From: Dactylis glomerata
Lineage: Eukaryota; Streptophyta; Magnoliopsida; Poales; Poaceae
Assembly: GCA_007115705.1 (NCBI GenBank)
Contig: QXEO01000553.1
Span: 18,922,704 to 18,986,703 of the forward strand
DNA: 64,000 nucleotides
Reading direction: 5' to 3'
Part shown: piece after piece, positions 47,335 to 58,301 of the stretch
How positions within the stretch are numbered: position 1 is the stretch's first letter
How the letters are laid out: each line of letters begins with the position of its first letter
Made by a program: the position numbers and the translations under genes
Notes under the pieces: generated by a model
What the model was told of the DNA's origin: nothing
The model's input: the letters and a program-made list of their open reading frames with translations, nothing else
The model's database searches: none

Positions 47335-50111
47335 TTATGACTTGTAACATTGCAAGCGGTGCACGCGCTTTGCTTGCGTGGTCGCCGCTCCTGAAAACCC
47401 ACTGGTCTGCCATTTTTTTGTCACATGTGGATAATTAGCCGTCTCGCCTACGTTTTGTTTGCCTAGCTTAGGTGCTCCCTTGGTCGCAACTTCTCCAGGA
47501 TCACCCACTACAGCTGCATCTCCTCTGTCCTGTGCAGTCTCATGAAAATACGTTTCAGATTTATCGGATCCATTTCCAAGTGTGCCCTTATGCTTATATA
47601 TTATGCGCTGCATACACTCCATAAGCTCATTGAAAGACTCTGTGTTATCGCATGCGGCATGGAAAGCTTCTGCACCTACTGCACTTAGCTGGCTGAACTT
47701 AGTCCGCTGGGCTGTCGACGACCATCCCCATGCATATAAATCACTCTCGCGCCTTGCTAGTGAACCGAATCTTGCATGTTTTGAGAAGCGTTTGAGTACA
47801 CAACATTTTGGTATCTCTGACACACCCACATGATTCAAAATGAAGAGTATGTGCTTTCAAGGGAGGCCCTTCCGACTCATCCTGCGGCAGGTGCACTCTA
47901 TTTTTGGGTCGCCTGAGGCTGCAGGTGTATAGTCCACGATAAACCTTGCCTCACTGTTAGTCTTCCATGCCACAACAAATTTTGAATTACCATCACCTAT
48001 CAGTTCATCTAGAATGTGTAGGCCGCCAATCTTTTTGAGCTCCATTTGCAAAATATAGAAGTTTGCTGCGGAGAATGCATGTGAAGCAGAGACCTCAAGC
48101 TCCATGTACTTAGTAACAGCAACAGGTATTGTTTGTGAGTCCGTGCAGTCAAAGTGAGCCTCATCCACACTGATACGGTTTACATCAGTCTCGTAGTGAA
48201 CAATCAAATCCACCAGTAACATTCTAAAGTCCAGGTGAAGATGTAGACAAGAGTTCAAACTCTCGCTCCTCTGGTTGCTCTTCATTCCAAGAAAATATCC
48301 ATCCGCAAGATATGCGGCGGCCCACAGATTCTTCCTTTTATACATCCTCTTCATCCATTTTGTCGTGGTCTCTGTTTGTCATTTCTGAACAAACGCCCTC
48401 CACCTCTCCTCAAAGATGGCTTCAGTAGTGGTGTAGTATAGCAGCGTCCTGAATTCATTCAGAGCGTCGGAGGGAAGGTGCTTCTTCATGTTCTTCTCTA
48501 TGTGCCATGAACACACACGGTGCCACACACCCACTAGGACTTCACCGATGGATTTGATCATTGCAGCGTCACCATCAGTGATAACCCCTTTTGGCCTCTT
48601 CTGACACATAGCTTTCAGAAATATTTGCAAAACCCACACATATGTGTCTTTAGTCTCGCTGGATACGATGGCGCATGCAAAAATTGTAGTTTGTCGGTGG
48701 TTGTTCAACCCCACAAAAGGAACGAATGGCATTCCATACCGATTCATTTTGTATGTACTGTCAAACACCAGCACATCACCAAAGTCCATATAGTCCTGAC
48801 GGGACTGAGAATCACACCACAACATGTGTTCCAACCGACCTTTCTTATCAAGCTGGTAATCGGAAAAAAAATCAGGCTCATCCTTCTGCCTTTTCTCCAT
48901 AACGCCAATGGTTGTGTTAGCGTCACCCTTCCCAATCAGCTTCCTCTTTTCCCGGCAAGGCATGTTGTACAGATCTTTCCTTATGAAGCCTAACAAGCCA
49001 AACTTACCACACCTGCTCATCAAGACTCTGAAAATATGGAACTTCCGCATCCCACCCGCGGCCAATGACATGATCTCATCTCTCTGATATGGGTTGATCA
49101 TCCTATGCGACTGAAGAAAAGGGACTTCATCCGGACCAGCGAGAACATGGTTGTGAGTGTCCTAAATCTTAGAACAACCCAATGCCCCTTTTCCTCTTGT
49201 ACGACACACTGAAGTGGGCTTTGCAGCTGCAACAAGATAGAGGTCGTGCCCTGCGTTGGCGATCTTCCAAGTTAAACCACTTCTCTTCACGTTTCCCAGC
49301 CCTGGAACAACGGAACCGCCTGTATCGCAAAATTTGTGTTCCTGTTTTGGTCGTTAACCACTTCACCCTCTCACGTCTAATGCTGAAACCTTGCTGTTTG
49401 GCGTACTTGTTGTAGAACTCAAACGCCTATTCTTCAGAAACAAACGTCATGCCCCTAATTATATTCTTGTTCGTATCCCCCTTATCTTCACCAGCTAGAC
49501 ACCCCATTGCTGGATCCCCTTGTTGGTTACCATGGTCATGATGGGTTACCTAGACAAATCACAGAAGCACCATCTATTTAGTGTTAGTATCATCAAAAAT
49601 ATGCTATGCAGTGCCATATACAACAATAAACAACATACATCACTAATGCTTAGAGATTTTGATACTTCAGGACCCTCTTCAATCGCCTCATCATCAAAAT
49701 TTTCCAAATCTGAATCTCCATAATAGTCATGCTCAATATGAGTCACTGGTATGAGCTGCACAGCAAAGTAAAATAACATGTCAATTCAATGAAGCAATGG
49801 CTCTTGAATTATTATCAAATATAGTTACAATGCACATACATTGCCGGTGTTTTCAGTGTTGGGTTCATCTGCATCACTGTCCTTGCTTTCAGAATAGATG
49901 TCCATCTAAAAAATATGAAAATAAGATCACAATTTCAAATGCTCTTTGCGTCACATGTAGGGTATAAATATAAATGACTCACGTTGTCATCATCGGATCC
50001 GTCGGTATCAAAAATGCTTTTGTTAGGAAAATCATCTTCTGAGGATGAGCTAATTTCATCATTCAAACTTGATTCACCATTTAAGTTATCATCGTCACTA
50101 CTAGATGACAT
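47335..50111 (-). pseudogene. FAR1-related MULE-transposase-like gene, multiply broken
   Basis: Exons in transcript order: 50111-49983 (acidic, MSSSSDDDNLNGESSLNDE), 49905-49840, 49755-49639, then a large exon from 49549. The FAR1 zinc-cluster domain follows (GMTFVSEE, stop, AFEFYNKYAKQQGFSIRRER). Then comes the MULE DDE transposase domain (VLVFDSTYKMNRYGMPF, GVITDGDAAMIKSI, HRVCSWHIEKNMKKHL) and a SWIM zinc finger (CTCRRMSRKGLP, stop, KHILFIL). Lesions: TAG at 49427-49429, two single-base shifts between about 49160 and 49215, TGA at 48379-48381 where the family often has Trp, and TGA at 47857-47859 in place of the third SWIM Cys. Intact FAR1/FRS proteins are nuclear transcription factors derived from MULE transposases. 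This copy cannot make one; whether it is a dead transposase or a dead FRS gene is open. Confidence 0.85.
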
Positions 50112-50908
50112 AGTGTCGTCCTTTGTCTATCAAAAATCACATAAACAAAAATTAATGAGATTATGTTCCTCTCTTAAATTAAGTATTTTAGCGGGTATCT
50201 GATCTCACCTTATTCACTTCACTTGATTGAAGACGCGGAAATTAAAAGCGATACAGATGCTATCCTTGCACCGCGCGGAACTGCAAATTTCCTAGCCACA
50301 ATCTGCAGGTGTACAATTGCCTTGGAATCGGCGGATGTCTCTTCCGTGGGAGCGGTACCCTACGGCGGGGATAGTCAAAATCGCATTGGAATCGGGCGGC
50401 GGCTGCTAGCTTTCTGAGGGGATCGGGGATTGATCTGTCGCTATTCACCTGCGAACCCTAACTTTTGCTGTTTTTTCCTATATTTGTCTTGTTCCGGTCG
50501 GTGGAGGTGGCTTATTTTTTCCTAACCCCCACCATCCGCAGCTGGATCCTCTGATTTTATTTATCCTAACTTTTTCCTAACTTTGGGTCACTGACAAGTG
50601 GAGCCCACCACATGTGTGACCCACCTGTCAGTCACCCAAAGCCAACACGGTCAGGTCGAGATTCCCGTTCCCCACCAACCGTGCACGCCTCATTTTCCTC
50701 CCGACGTGGTCGGCCCTAAACCAGCAACGCCGTCGTCTTCCTGCCGCCTCGTCTTCCACCCCCGTTCCACCTCGTCTTCCTCCCGCCTCGTGTTCCACCC
50801 CATCCCGCCTCGGCTTCCTCCCGCCTCGTGTTCCACCCCTGTCTCGCCTCGGCACCCGATGGGAGTAATGGTGGCACTACCTGCGCGCACTACCGGGCCG
50901 CCCCCCGC
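50112..50908. other. Intergenic between two divergent genes
   Basis: Should hold the promoters of the FAR1-like gene (left) and of the gene at 51011 (right). A pyrimidine-rich part at 50700-50850 repeats tcctcccgcctcgtgttcca-like phrases three to four times. Long overlapping open frames here reflect GC content. Confidence 0.45.
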
Positions 50909-50915
50909 TATAAAA
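50909..50915 (+). promoter_or_regulatory. TATA box of the gene at 51011
   Basis: TATAAAA within ccgctataaaatcccc, about 100 bases before the ATG, with a C-rich leader between. A textbook plant core promoter position. Confidence 0.65.
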
Positions 50916-51010
50916 TCCCCCCCCCCGCCGCTCAATCCTCCCCACGCTCTCACTCCCTTCGCCCCCCCCCCCACACCGCCACGAGAACCCACCCCTAGCA
51001 AAGCTTCGCC

Positions 51011-51937
51011 ATGGCGCACAACTCTGAGGCCGGCGGCAGCCGCGGTGGCCGCCGCGACAACGAGTTTCGGCCGAGGAGCCTGCGGCTCGGGGAGGCGCAC
51101 GTTCTCTACGAGAACAACTACCTCGTCCCGCCGGACTGGAGGGCACCGTCGGGCTGGAAGATCTCCCCCGCCAGCTACCTCGTCCCTCCGGTGCCCGAGG
51201 GCACGCGGCTCGTCGCCTACATCCAGTGGCGCCACTCCGAGCTCACCCCAGCGGCTCAGGCGAACCCTGCCTAGGCGGAGAACTCGCCGTTCTGGGGGCA
51301 CCTGGTCGCCGCCGAGAGGGACGCGGAGATCAAACGCCAACCCGAGGCCAACGGCGGTCTGTACAACCGTTTCGAGCGGCGTCGGGCGTGGCGCGGCCTT
51401 AAGATCGACGACATCCTGGCGAGTCTCGGCTACCGGGCGACTGCCCAGCCGCCGCGCGAGCACCCTCGTCGCGCCAACTACATCATTGTGTCGCCGCCGG
51501 TGAACAGGAGCGCAGAGCCGGAGGACGTCAAGCCGGATGCTGCGCAGCGCGGGAGGGCACGCAGCAGAGGACGCACTCCGCCGCCGCCGCCGCAACCGCA
51601 GCCATCGCCGTCGCTGGATGCGTACCTCCGACACCAGGCGTCTCTGCGCGCGCCCGACGACCCCGAGGACACGCCGGGCTACACCAAGGCCGTGCAGGAG
51701 TCGGTGGCAGCCGAACAGCAGCGCCGCCTCTCCACCGACGACGAATACTGCAAGTGGTGGTCGGCTTACGAGAGCGGCGCCGTCATCGACTTGGCTGAAT
51801 CTGACGGCCCTTCGGCGAGTGCCGGCGCGGCGAGCGGCAGCGCCTGGGAGCTCTCCGACTACGACTGGAGCAAGGGCGGCGACGACGACGGTGGAGACGG
51901 CGGCGACGAGGCTGACAGCAAGCCACGCCGTTTTTAG
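51011..51937 (+). pseudogene. Intronless GC-rich gene of unknown function, one in-frame TAG
   Basis: One frame of 308 codons runs from ATG (context gccatggcg) to TAG at 51935, but is interrupted by TAG at 51272-51274 (codon 88). N-terminus: MAHNSEAGGSRGGRRDNEFR, then LRLGEAHVLYENNYLVPPDW. After the stop: FWGHLVAAERDAEIKRQPEA, a Pro-rich linker (TPPPPPQPQPSPSLDAYL) and an acidic C-terminus (LSDYDWSKGGDDDGGDGGDE). Codon use is strongly GC3-rich on both sides of the stop, so the downstream part was coding until recently. I know this type only as a repeated hypothetical protein of Triticeae genomes; no function can be given. A clear TATA box precedes it. Confidence 0.65.
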
Positions 51938-52839
51938 ATTTATTAGGTTTTTAGGAAAAATAATATGTAAAATTCCCGCCGGTTTAATGAATGTTTTTTT
52001 ATTATATTTGCATTTTTACTTTTTGGGCCCACAAATGCCATGTCATCAGTATAAGACACATCATCCGTATACAAAACGTATATAGATGACTTGGCACAGG
52101 CGGGTTTGGATATGGGTTTCGGCGGGCGGCCCTTACCCTCGCGCTGACCTGGTGGGACTGGCGGAAAGTTTTACAATGTTTGCCAAAGGGGGGTCTATTG
52201 AAGCGGAAGGCGAATAATCTTGCATGAGCGTTGCGTGCCCGAGCGCACGATTCCACTGGATGCAAAGACAGCCGAGCATCGATCCGCGTCGCCTCTTCAT
52301 CCTCAGCCTTTCTTGTAGGTCCTTCATGGCGATGATGAGAATCATATTGTCGATGTCCGAGTCGTCGGAAGACGACGAGTTTTTGAACAAACAAAACCGC
52401 TCGCTTGCACTCATAGATGAACTCATCTGCACAAATCCTATATCAAAACCGAATCGGAGGGAGTAGACCGAGCAAAATCAGCAGCGAAATAGATCTTAGC
52501 GTGGCGGGGTGAATGCGGTCGATTTGGGAGGCTCCCGTGGGGGCAGCGGACACGCTGGAACTAGTACTACCAGTGGACGGTACAGCGCAGACGGTACCGG
52601 TGGGGCATGGGCGGAGGTGGCGATAGATCTAAAAGGGGGAAGGCGGCTGCTCGGGAGGGGGTGATTCTGCCCCCCCCCAACTTCTTCTGTGCAGATAGAG
52701 GGCGCGCAATTCGGCTGCTCATCCCGCGTATGTCCAGTCGGAAACACAAGGTTCCCCGGCACCTTTAAAAAAATTAGGGGTAGCATGTGTTTAAAACATG
52801 TGCTTGTGTAGCAGTTATTTAAAAATGAGACCAACTCAG
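51938..52839. other. Intergenic, no gene recognised
   Basis: Contains a lone Stowaway-like end (atcggagggagta near 52453-52465) without a partner in view. Open frames on both strands are short and without domains. Confidence 0.45.
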
Positions 52840-52960
52840 GCACTAGCACCCGTTGGTATTTTTTTATAGAAGAAAACTCCTGAGCACCACTGCCGAGCCT
52901 AGGGCTCAAACTCGAATGGGCTAGCTGCGCTCCCGTAAAGCCACTAGACCGACGGCCTGT
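52840..52960 (-). mobile_element. Possible tRNA-derived SINE fragment
   Basis: On the minus strand cggtctagtggc resembles a tRNA-type A box, and about 30 bases on attcgagtttgagccc resembles a B box. The pair has the spacing of an internal RNA polymerase III promoter. Ends and target duplication are not clear. Confidence 0.4.
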
Positions 52961-52989
52961 TCTCAGTAGCAGTTATTTACAATTCAACT

Positions 52990-55889
52990 TGTTCACGGTT
53001 ACTCACGGCCTGATGGTTTGCATGCTATATTTTATAAAAAAAATTGGAATCTCTTTGGGGAGGATATCACGCAAGAGGCACTTCTGGCTCTGAATTCTGG
53101 CCATATTCCTGAAGGGTGGAATGACACAACTGTGGTTTTGATTCCGAAGGTTGATAATCCAGAATCGGTCACTCAATTCAGGCCGATTAGCCTTTGCAAT
53201 GTTATCTACAAGGTTATCTCTAAAATGCTCTCTCTTAGACTGAAGCATATTCTTCCGGAGGTAATTTCCCCAATGCAAAGTGCTTTCGTTCCAGGTCGAT
53301 TAATTACTGATAATGTCCTTGTGGCTTATGAGGGTGTGCATGCTATAAAAAATAAGAGATCTGGTACCAATGGAAATTGTGCAGTCAAGCTGGATATGCA
53401 CAAAGCATAAGATAGAGTTGAGTGGATTTTCCTGGAGAACATGTTACGCAAACTTGGGTTCGCTGAAACTTGGATCTCTTGGATGATGGCGTGTGTGACT
53501 TCCGTAAGATATCAGGTTCGGTTTAATTCTAAGGAAACCGACATGTTTACGCCGACTAGAGGTCTCCGGCAGGGAGATCCTCTATCGCCGTATTTGTTCT
53601 TGTTGTGCGCAGAGGGGTTATCTAGCCTCTTGTTGTATGAAGAAGAAGTTGGTGGCATCGATGGGGTAAGGGTGTGCAGGAATGCACCATCAGTCTCACA
53701 TTTACTTTTTGCTGATGACTCCCTAATCCTCATGAAGGCGGATATGAACAATGCAGCTTCCTTACAACGGGTGCTGGATACGTACTGTGCGAATTCCGGA
53801 CAATTGGTGAGTTTATCAAAATCAAGCATATTTTTTTCCCAAATACTAATGTGCTTATGAGAGCAGAAATCTGTGAGGCGCTCCATATAGATACCGAAGC
53901 CTTATCTGATAAATATCTGGGGCTGCCAGCTATTGTGGGGGCGGACAGAAGTGATTCTTTTGAGCACCTTATAGAGAGGATTATTCTGAGGATAAATGGT
54001 TGGAAGGAGAAACTATTATCTATTGCCGGGAAAGAAATTTTGTTAAAGGCTGTTGCTCAAGCCATCTCGGTCTATGCTATGTCGGTTTTCTTAATACCGA
54101 AAGGTGTCTGTAAACGTATGATGGATGCTATATCCAGGTTTTGGTGGGGAGATGATGACAATACCAATAAAATGCACTGGTATGCTTGGTGGAAATTGTG
54201 CTATCCAAAGAAAGAAGGAGGTATGGGCTTTCGTGATTTTCATTCTTTTAACTTGGCGATGTTGGCAAAACAGGTGTGGAGGCTCATTGATAACCCTGAA
54301 TCATTATGTGCACGAGTGTTGCGTGCCAAGTACTTTCCTGATGGAGATATCCTTAATGCTGGGCCTAAGGCGGGATCTTCTTTCACGTGGCAGAGTATTC
54401 TTGCGGGCATCACTACCTTTAAGAGAGGTTATATATGGAGGGTGGGGAATGGAGAGAATATAAGAATTTGGAGTGATCCGTGGATTCCGAGTAGTCCGGA
54501 CAGGAAGATTATTTCACCTAGAGGAGGGGCGGTTTATTCCAAGGTTAGTGAGCTCATAGACCCAGTTACAGGTCAATGGGACTCGGTGCTTCTTCATGAC
54601 CTTTTTGGAGCAATTGATGTGCATCGGATCCTACAAATTCCTCTTCATAGGCAAGGATTTGATGATTTTATTGCTTGGAATGCTACAACGCATGGCAGAT
54701 ATACAGTTCGGTCTGGTTACTATCTTCAATGGCAGCATCAGTTTGGTGCTTCTGCGAACCAACTTTCTCTGCCAGGGTCTTCAGCTACTAACCCTGTTTG
54801 GAAAATTCTCTGGCAAATGAAAATTCCAAGCAAGGTCAAGATTTTCATGTGGCGTTCCCTTCATGGTATTCTACCACTGAAATCTATCCTTTATAATCGT
54901 CATATTGGCACAACAGGAGGATGTCCAATCTGTAACCAAGGTCCAGAAGATGTAAGTCACCTATTATTTCAATGTGAGGCGGCAAAAGGAATTTGGGAGA
55001 GCTTGGGGATTCTAGAGCTGATCATGCAGGCGGTTCACATTGACCGGTCGGGATCAGTGGTTTTAGAAGAGTTGCTTTGGCGACACGACAATACAATTGA
55101 AGGTATCAGTATTGGGCTCAAAGAGATCATCTCGGTTACCTGCTGGTATCTTTGGTGGATTAGGCGCCGTTGGACTCATGATGAACCGGTGCCTCCAATC
55201 CACAGGTGTAGAATGTCTATTCTAACCATTGCAGCTAATTCAAAGAAGGAATCAACAACTGGTGGAGCTGGTTCAGATTTGCGTTGGGCTAGACCAAAAC
55301 CACGTTATATCAAACTTAATGTCGACGCCTCCTTCCATGATGACAGGAAAGCGGGTGCAGCAGGGGCGGTTCTCCGTGATATCGATGGTCATTTTATAGC
55401 CGCCTTGTGCAGTCTCATACCGCATGTGTCGACTCCAATGCTAGCGGAGGCCATAGCTCTTAGGGAGGGACTGGAATTGGCGTCTCGACTGAACTTATCT
55501 AGGGTCCAAGCGGAATCAGATTCATCTGATGTTATCAATGCTTGCAATGGAGATGAAAGGTGGTGGAGTGAAGCTTCGGCTGTCTTCGCAGATTGCATGG
55601 ATTCAGTTGCTACAATTGGTGAGGTCTCATTTAACTTTTGCCCGAGGGAGGCAAATAAAGTAGCTCATGAGTTAGCAAGGTTTGGGTTTGATCATACGTT
55701 ATCTTGTAATTGGGTCGATGAACCCCCTAGATTTTTGCTAGACTCTTTGTTAAACGATGTAACGATACACTGATCAAGGCAGCAAGTTTCAGACGCACTC
55801 TTTTCCTTACCAGGGTACCTAAGGGGACTGGAAGGTTTTTAACGAGGCGGCTTGCTAGCCTAATATATTTGGTTTATTTCAAAAAAAAA
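52990..55889 (+). mobile_element. 5'-truncated LINE with poly-A tail
   Basis: Starts inside ORF2 (frame PDGLHAIFYKK), so the 5' half including the endonuclease is missing, as is usual after incomplete reverse transcription. It ends with a short 3' UTR and an A-run at 55881-55889. I could not find an exact target duplication. Confidence 0.9.
53000..55773 (+). pseudogene. LINE ORF2: reverse transcriptase, zinc-binding region and RNase H
   Basis: Reverse transcriptase motifs: FRPISLCNVIYKVISKML, SAFVPGRLITDNV, KLDMHKA (catalytic Asp), LRQGDPLSPYLF and the active site LLFADDSLIL. After it come FWWGDDDNTNKMHWYAW, a Cys/His pattern (CPICNQGPEDVSHLLFQC) and a C-terminal RNase H (LNVDASFHDD, AEAIALREGLELA, QAESDSSDVI, CPREANKVAHELARFG). 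Lesions: TAA at 53408-53410, where the family has Tyr after KA, and a single-base deletion at about 53835 that shifts the frame before MRAEICEALHI. From 53851 to 55773 the frame is open for 640 codons. The element copied its own RNA; this copy is dead but fairly young. Confidence 0.93.
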
Positions 55890-57368
55890 GAGTTGCTCTA
55901 ATCTACTGGTACCGCCACCGAAAATCTGATCAGCAACATCTCACATCTCCAGTGGGGCCCGCTGCCCTGGACCCACGGACGGGCCAGCGACTCTCACGGA
56001 GCAAACTTTCCATTCTTCCCTTTTTATATATTCCCTTTTCAGTTCGCCATGTTCTTGAGAAAATGAAAAAAATGTTTTGAAATCCGTAGCAGTGATCATT
56101 CACGCATGTAACCATGTCGTTAGTATCTGCCAACCCCCATCAACTGCTCCTGCTAGTCCCTTTGGCCGAGCGCTGTTCTTCGAATCAGCAAGTTGGCGAG
56201 GGGCGCACGGTGTAATCTGTCCGAGGCGATGTAGATCCAGATTACAGAGCCGGCAATGTTGAACAGGTCGATGGCAACAGAAACGTTTGACCTGACCGCG
56301 AAACATTGCAAGCACGAAATGGAAGGACCGGTGCTCCCACGTCAAAGAGGCCATTTTCTTTCTGAATAATCCAATCACTATAGTAGTATACAGCGCCCAA
56401 TTGGCTGAGATTCTTGGCTGGGGTATTCAGCGAGCGGACTATGATGCGAAGGCAAGTAAAATGCTGGCATGTTCCTCCGATGCATATCGCTTCGGTGATT
56501 CCCAGGGGCCATGCCGTGCCACGAGGGATGTGGCCATGATAATGGCCAACCTACCGAGACCTATAAAATCACTCGGAACAACTCAGCTGATGGACATTAT
56601 TAGTAGCCCCCAAATCCAAGCAAATCCTTTGACCAGATGCTACCGATATACTACCAGTGCTGCGCCACCGTACCAGAGAATCTATCTGCTATATACGGTA
56701 CTGAATGAAGACGAGATGGTGAGATGGTGCTGATTTCTTGCTGAAATTCTGAAATGGCGAAGAATAGTAGTAGTACCGGTCAACCGGTGGTTAGCTAGTG
56801 CTGTGCAGTGTGGTACATGGGAAGCTGCCACTTCAGGGCAAGGCCGATTTTCTGGCACGCGGAGGGGAGCGGATGTCATCTCCCTGTCGACTGAATCCCG
56901 GTGTCGCTGCCTTATACGCAAGGGAATGACGTTTCCTTGCTTGCTTTCTGCGGTTGGAAAGGTTTAGCCTTAGCATTAGGCTATGCGAAGTTTGCCGTCA
57001 GTGCCCACGCGCAAACCTTGTTTTTGCTTAATTATACATGTTTTGGCACAACAATCAGATCAAGTCTAGACATTAGAGATGTCCAACTTAAAAACGAACA
57101 AAAAAAAAACTCCGTCGAAGGATCAGAGCCTCGCAACCGCAAAGAGCACCGGTGACGACACCTGAACTCCGAAAAAGTTCTCCAAAATGACGCCTTCAAT
57201 CTTCATTGTTACCTGTACCATTAACTTCAACTGGAGCCGTTAGGGATGACACGACGGACGACGCCAAGGCGACTCCCATCGGTTGGAGATTCTGGTGTCT
57301 CTCAACGACTACTGAGGAGAAAGACGATGTTCTTCCCACCTCAAATGTGGCCACACTTTTGAGTCACT
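55890..57368. other. Intergenic, no gene recognised
   Basis: Several frames of about 60-110 codons exist on both strands but none has a recognisable domain or a gene-like context. It ends at the CACTA terminus. Confidence 0.45.
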
Positions 57369-57500
57369 CACTAGTGGAAAAAGAGGCTTCTATCCGCCAC
57401 CTTTAGTCCCCAAACTATTTGGGCCGGGACTAAAGGGGGCATTAGTCCCGGTTCGTGCCGCTGGGGTACGGCCAGTACCTAGTCCCGGTTCGTAACGGAC

Positions 57501-57573
57501 CTTTAGTCCCGGTCGTTAACACGGACCGGGACTAAAGGTTAGTCCCGGTCCGTGTTAACGACCGGGACTAAAG
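57501..57573. repeat. Perfect hairpin in the CACTA subterminal region
   Basis: Arms of 34 bases (57501-57534 and 57540-57573) are exact complements around a 5-base loop. The arms begin ctttagtcccggtcgttaac. Confidence 0.93.
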
Positions 57574-58301
57574 GGCGACATTTAATCCTGGCCTTTAACA
57601 CGGCCCGGGACTAAAGGCCGTCGCCTACAAAATGGAGCTTCTCTTCCCCCGAGCCTGCCAGTACACTAATGGTGGTCGGAAGCTTGGCTTGAGTGGGGAG
57701 GTCATGCCCAATTTTTTTATCAAAATTATCCAAGATTTTAAGTTATTTCATCTATCCAATTGGTTCAAAAGGTTAGCAACTTCACTTTCTCATCTTTAAT
57801 TGATAATTTAGCTCATATAATGCTCTAGATGTGGTGAGATTTGTGGCTTTAATTTGGGAGTAATTATGGGAGTTTATTTGATTTATATAGCATTTGAGCT
57901 TAAATTAATTCCTTAGTTTGCACATGTGTAGAGGTGGTGTACTTGTATGTTGACCAGAATGAGTATGGAGTAGAAATTTGTCATGCACATATATAGCTCT
58001 TTTTATGCTCAAAAAAATAGAGGGATTTGTGGAGTAATTAATGTTAGAAAGTAATGTGGGAGTAATTGTGAGCTTATGTGATTTACAATAATAACTTTTG
58101 AGTAGGATTTGTTTGCAATAATAACTTGTAAGTATGAGGCATTTTCTTGATTGATTTCCATGCACATAGCTCTTTTTATGCTCAAGAAAATAGAGGGATT
58201 TGTGGAGTAATGTTAGAGAGTAATGTGGGAGTATATATGATTTATATGCAATGTGAGTTCATTCCTTGTATTAATTTGGTTTATTATATACTTACATAAT
58301 A
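57574..58301. other. CACTA internal AT-rich leader
   Basis: Between the subterminal repeats and the transposase start. A phrase (catgcacatatagctctttttatgctcaa-like) occurs twice, near 57980 and 58161, as a diverged duplication. No gene. Confidence 0.5.

Noticed and set aside
50598..51634. Long open frames of about 300 codons on both strands
   Set aside because: They overlap the gene at 51011, consist of Pro/Ser/Arg-rich low complexity, and arise from high GC content.
52446..52465. Stowaway end (cggagggagta)
   Set aside because: Only one terminus is visible, without partner or hairpin, so I do not call an element.
56401..56733. A 110-codon open frame
   Set aside because: It lacks an ATG start, has no recognisable domain and no splice or promoter context.
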